Shown: piece after piece, positions 5,342-6,946 of the stretch
Layout of the letters: the number at the start of each line of letters is the position of its first letter
Numbering within the stretch: the first letter of the stretch is position 1
From: JBBDSV01 sp040904785
Lineage (GTDB): Bacteria; Actinomycetota; Nitriliruptoria; Nitriliruptorales; Nitriliruptoraceae
Reading direction: 5' to 3'
Length of the DNA stretch: 6,946 nt
NCBI GenBank assembly: GCA_040904785.1
Contig: JBBDSV010000045.1
Span: 1-6,946 of the forward strand
Notes under the pieces: generated by a model
The model's database searches: none
What the model saw: only the letters and a program-made list of their open reading frames with translations
Told to the model about the DNA's origin: nothing
Translations under genes and position numbers: made by a program

Positions 5342-6220
5342 TTACCGCCCTCCTGCTGCACGAGCGAACTCGTGTGTGCCCTCAGACGATGCCGTGACCG
5401 ACGTTGATCTGGCTGCGCAACACGGGGCGGCTCCCGCCTGGCCGCCCGCACGCTCGCGGAGCATCCCGTCGAGCACCTGCCGGACCTCATCCCGCTGCTC
5501 GCCGGTCAGTCGCTCAGTCACCTGCTGGGTGATCGGATTGCTGGACATGAGCACGTCGAGGTAGTCGTCGACCGACGCGAATGTCGTCTCCCAGGTCACG
5601 ACGTCGATGCCGACCTCCGTCAGGCCGACGCCTTCGAGTGTCTGCCGGAACGTCGCGGCGTCCGCCAGCCGGAACGGTGCTGGCGGTTCGTCGGGAGCCG
5701 GGAGTTGGTCGGGCGCAATGGTCCGGAGTGCCCCGAAGAAGAACCCCACGAACTCCACCTTCGGCATCGGTCCGAAGGCCGCGACGACGACCTGGCCACC
5801 CGCTTTCGTGACCCGCACCATTTCGTGAAGGCCGCCGGTCAGGTCGGGAATCACGGAGACGCCGTTCAGCGATACGGCGACGTCAAACGCGTCGTCGCCG
5901 AGGTCGAGCGCGGTGGCGTCACCCACCTCGGCACGCAGGCTGGTGAGGCCCGCGGCTTCTGCCCGGGCCGCCAGGTGTTCGACCATGGTCGGAGCGATGT
6001 CGATCGCAAGCACCTCGGCGCCGGCTCTCGCGGCAGGGAGGCTCAACGCGCCGCTCCCCGCGCCGATATCGATCACGCGTACTCCGGGTGACAGACCGAG
6101 ACGCGACACGATGTGCTCGCCGAGCTCGAGCGTGCGCGGGGTGACATGCTCGTCGAATCCGTCCGCGACCGTGTCCCAGGCATCGCGGATCTGGTTCGAG
6201 GTTGCCGCTTGCGGGGCCAT
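5342..6220 (-). CDS. Class I SAM-dependent methyltransferase, frameshifted near the C-terminus
   Basis: As read, this is a 292-residue cytoplasmic protein. The Rossmann-type methyltransferase domain shows motif I VIDIGAGSGALSL (residues 49-61), the acidic SAM-ribose ligand Asp74 (AIDIAP), GDATAL at 100-105, and the motif IV region DVAVSLNGVSVIPDL near 113-127. The second half (FGPMPKVEFVGFFFGAL, LMSSNPITQQV, VRQVLDGMLRERAGG) matches an actinobacterial subgroup often annotated as ubiquinone/menaquinone-type methyltransferases; the substrate is unknown. ATG 6220 has GAAGGA at 6227-6232, 6 bases ahead. After about residue 265 the read frame is Cys/Ser/Ala-rich and unlike the family. The expected ending lies in another frame and stops at 5382, giving a corrected length of about 279. 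The LuxR-type regulator gene upstream on the same strand is a plausible controller. The shift could be real or a sequencing error in a G/C run. Confidence 0.88.
   Translation of the reverse strand: MAPQAATSNQIRDAWDTVADGFDEHVTPRTLELGEHIVSRLGLSPGVRVIDIGAGSGALSLPAARAGAEVLAIDIAPTMVEHLAARAEAAGLTSLRAEVGDATALDLGDDAFDVAVSLNGVSVIPDLTGGLHEMVRVTKAGGQVVVAAFGPMPKVEFVGFFFGALRTIAPDQLPAPDEPPAPFRLADAATFRQTLEGVGLTEVGIDVVTWETTFASVDDYLDVLMSSNPITQQVTERLTGEQRDEVRQVLDGMLRERAGGQAGAAPCCAARSTSVTASSEGTHEFARAAGGR
5359..5374 (-). terminator. Hairpin after the frame-corrected methyltransferase stop
   Basis: On the - strand CACGAG-TTCG-CTCGTG forms a perfect 6-bp stem with a TTCG tetraloop, starting 7 bases after the TGA at 5382-5384. 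It lies inside the frame as read, which argues that the gene originally ended at 5382. It may also stop + strand transcription from vapC, since the two gene blocks converge here. Confidence 0.5.
5382..5423 (-). other. Displaced C-terminus of the methyltransferase in a shifted frame
   Basis: Reading the - strand from GTG at 5423 gives VLRSQINVGHGIV and then TGA. This resembles the conserved tail of this methyltransferase subgroup (VLTNPVNIGIG-like). It is joined to the upstream frame by one missing base (or two extra) somewhere in the G/C-rich stretch 5424-5460. Confidence 0.65.
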
Positions 6221-6294
6221 GAGAGGTCCTTCTCGCGATGGCAGTGGTACGCCGTGTATCGACGGCTGCGGTCAGCCTTCACGCGATCAGTCGT

Positions 6295-6307
6295 GCCCGC
6301 TTCGGGC
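6295..6307 (-). terminator. Small hairpin between the luxR-type and methyltransferase genes
   Basis: GCCCG (6295-6299) and CGGGC (6303-6307) pair around a 3-base loop, 84 bases after the luxR-type stop on the - strand. The stem is short and has no U-tract, so this is a weak candidate. The 170-base gap (6221-6390) shows no gene. It also holds a second small hairpin, GGCTG/CAGCC at 6264-6277. A methyltransferase promoter should lie here, but no convincing -35/-10 pair was found. Confidence 0.25.
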
Positions 6308-6390
6308 GAACGGCCCATCTGCCACGGCTGTCGCGACGTGAATAGAACGGTGTAGACGCACGCTCATGCCGCGAGGTTCAGATGCGCGAG

Positions 6391-6946
6391 TCAGGGCAGG
6401 TCGTTCTCGTAGGCCCAGGCGGTGGCTGCCGCACGTGACCCGACGCCGAGCTTGACGAAGATGTTGCTCAGATGCCGTGCCACGGTCTTCTCGCTGATCA
6501 CGAGGGTGTCGGCGACATCCTGATTTGACGCTCCCGTCGCGACGAGCTGGAGCACCTCCGCCTCCCTGGGGGTCAACCCTCCCGGCCTTGCCCGCCCCGT
6601 CCGGCGCGACAGGGTGTCGGCCTGTGCGAGTGCTGGTGCGGCCTTCACGCGCGTGAAAACCTCGGAGGCGGCGTCGAGTTCGATCTCGGCTGCAGCGTCG
6701 TCCCCGAGTTCCTGGAACGTGCGCGCGAGGGCCACACGGATCCGGGCCGACTCGTAGGGCGCGTCCAGGGCCTGCCACGCCAGGCGCAGCTTCTCCGCCG
6801 CCCGCGCAGGGTCACCGGCCGCGAGCAGCACCATCCCGCGGCCCTCGGTGGCGATCGCTTCGAGGAACGTTGAGCCGAAGTCGGCAGCGGTCTTCTCCAA
6901 CTTGTCGACCCCGGCGGCGGCAGCATCGATACGGTCGGCGGCCAGC
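6391..6946 (-). CDS. LuxR-type transcriptional regulator with helical-repeat region, N-terminus outside the window
   Basis: The last 184 residues are visible and the frame is open to the right edge, so the start lies beyond 6946. TTG at 6900 is an internal Leu, not a start. The C-terminal 60 residues form a GerE/LuxR helix-turn-helix: LTPREAEVLQLVATGASNQD (from about 6576), then ISEKTVARHLSNIFVKLGVG, then a tail SRAAATAWAYENDLP. Before it lies an Ala-rich helical stretch with TPR-like pairs (AAGDPARAAEKLRLAWQALD and ELGDDAAAEIELDAASEVF). This layout matches actinobacterial regulators of roughly 500-600 residues built of TPR-like repeats plus a LuxR domain. No phosphoacceptor receiver domain is visible in this part. 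It lies 170 bases upstream of the methyltransferase gene on the same strand and may regulate it. Confidence 0.9.
   Translation of the reverse strand, partial: LAADRIDAAAAGVDKLEKTAADFGSTFLEAIATEGRGMVLLAAGDPARAAEKLRLAWQALDAPYESARIRVALARTFQELGDDAAAEIELDAASEVFTRVKAAPALAQADTLSRRTGRARPGGLTPREAEVLQLVATGASNQDVADTLVISEKTVARHLSNIFVKLGVGSRAAATAWAYENDLP

Overview
The window is high-GC DNA whose gene families, weak or GTG starts and U-tract-free hairpins point to an actinobacterium. A mycobacterium-like genus is possible but cannot be fixed from 7 kb. Genes from 78 to 5112 read on the + strand, and genes from 5342 to the right edge read on the - strand, so the two blocks converge near 5300-5400.

Left part (1-567): a small CsbD-family stress protein (78-248) is closed by a strong hairpin. 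It is followed by about 320 bases without an intact gene. This stretch holds what looks like the 5' end of a decayed IS30-type transposase (391 to about 480), then a candidate operator and -10 for the next gene.

Centre-left (568-3699): a TetR-family repressor is followed by an 813-residue RND/MMPL exporter. The tetR-to-exporter gap contains a TTGACA -35 box overlapped by the palindrome TCAACG-AA-CGTTGA. A near-copy (13 of 15 bases) lies upstream of tetR itself. Together they make a coherent repressor/exporter unit: the repressor would shut off both its own gene and the exporter until a ligand, probably a hydrophobic export substrate, releases it. This regulatory logic is inferred from the sites.

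Centre-right (3871-5381): a stand-alone type I methionine aminopeptidase with all six catalytic ligands is followed 36 bp later by a VapC-type PIN-domain toxin with no antitoxin gene beside it. Directly after vapC is the C-terminal half of a DoxX-family membrane protein lacking a start and its N-terminal half. The block looks like the product of past insertions and deletions.

Right part (5342-6946, - strand): a class I SAM-dependent methyltransferase lies downstream of a large LuxR-type regulator whose N-terminus runs off the window. The methyltransferase frame is shifted close to its end: the family-like C-terminus VLRSQINVGHGIV plus stop, followed by a hairpin, is present in another frame.

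No CRISPR array, tRNA, rRNA, complete insertion sequence or novel multigene defence system was seen. The best leads are the paired operators, the methyltransferase frameshift, the antitoxin-less VapC, and the two gene remnants.
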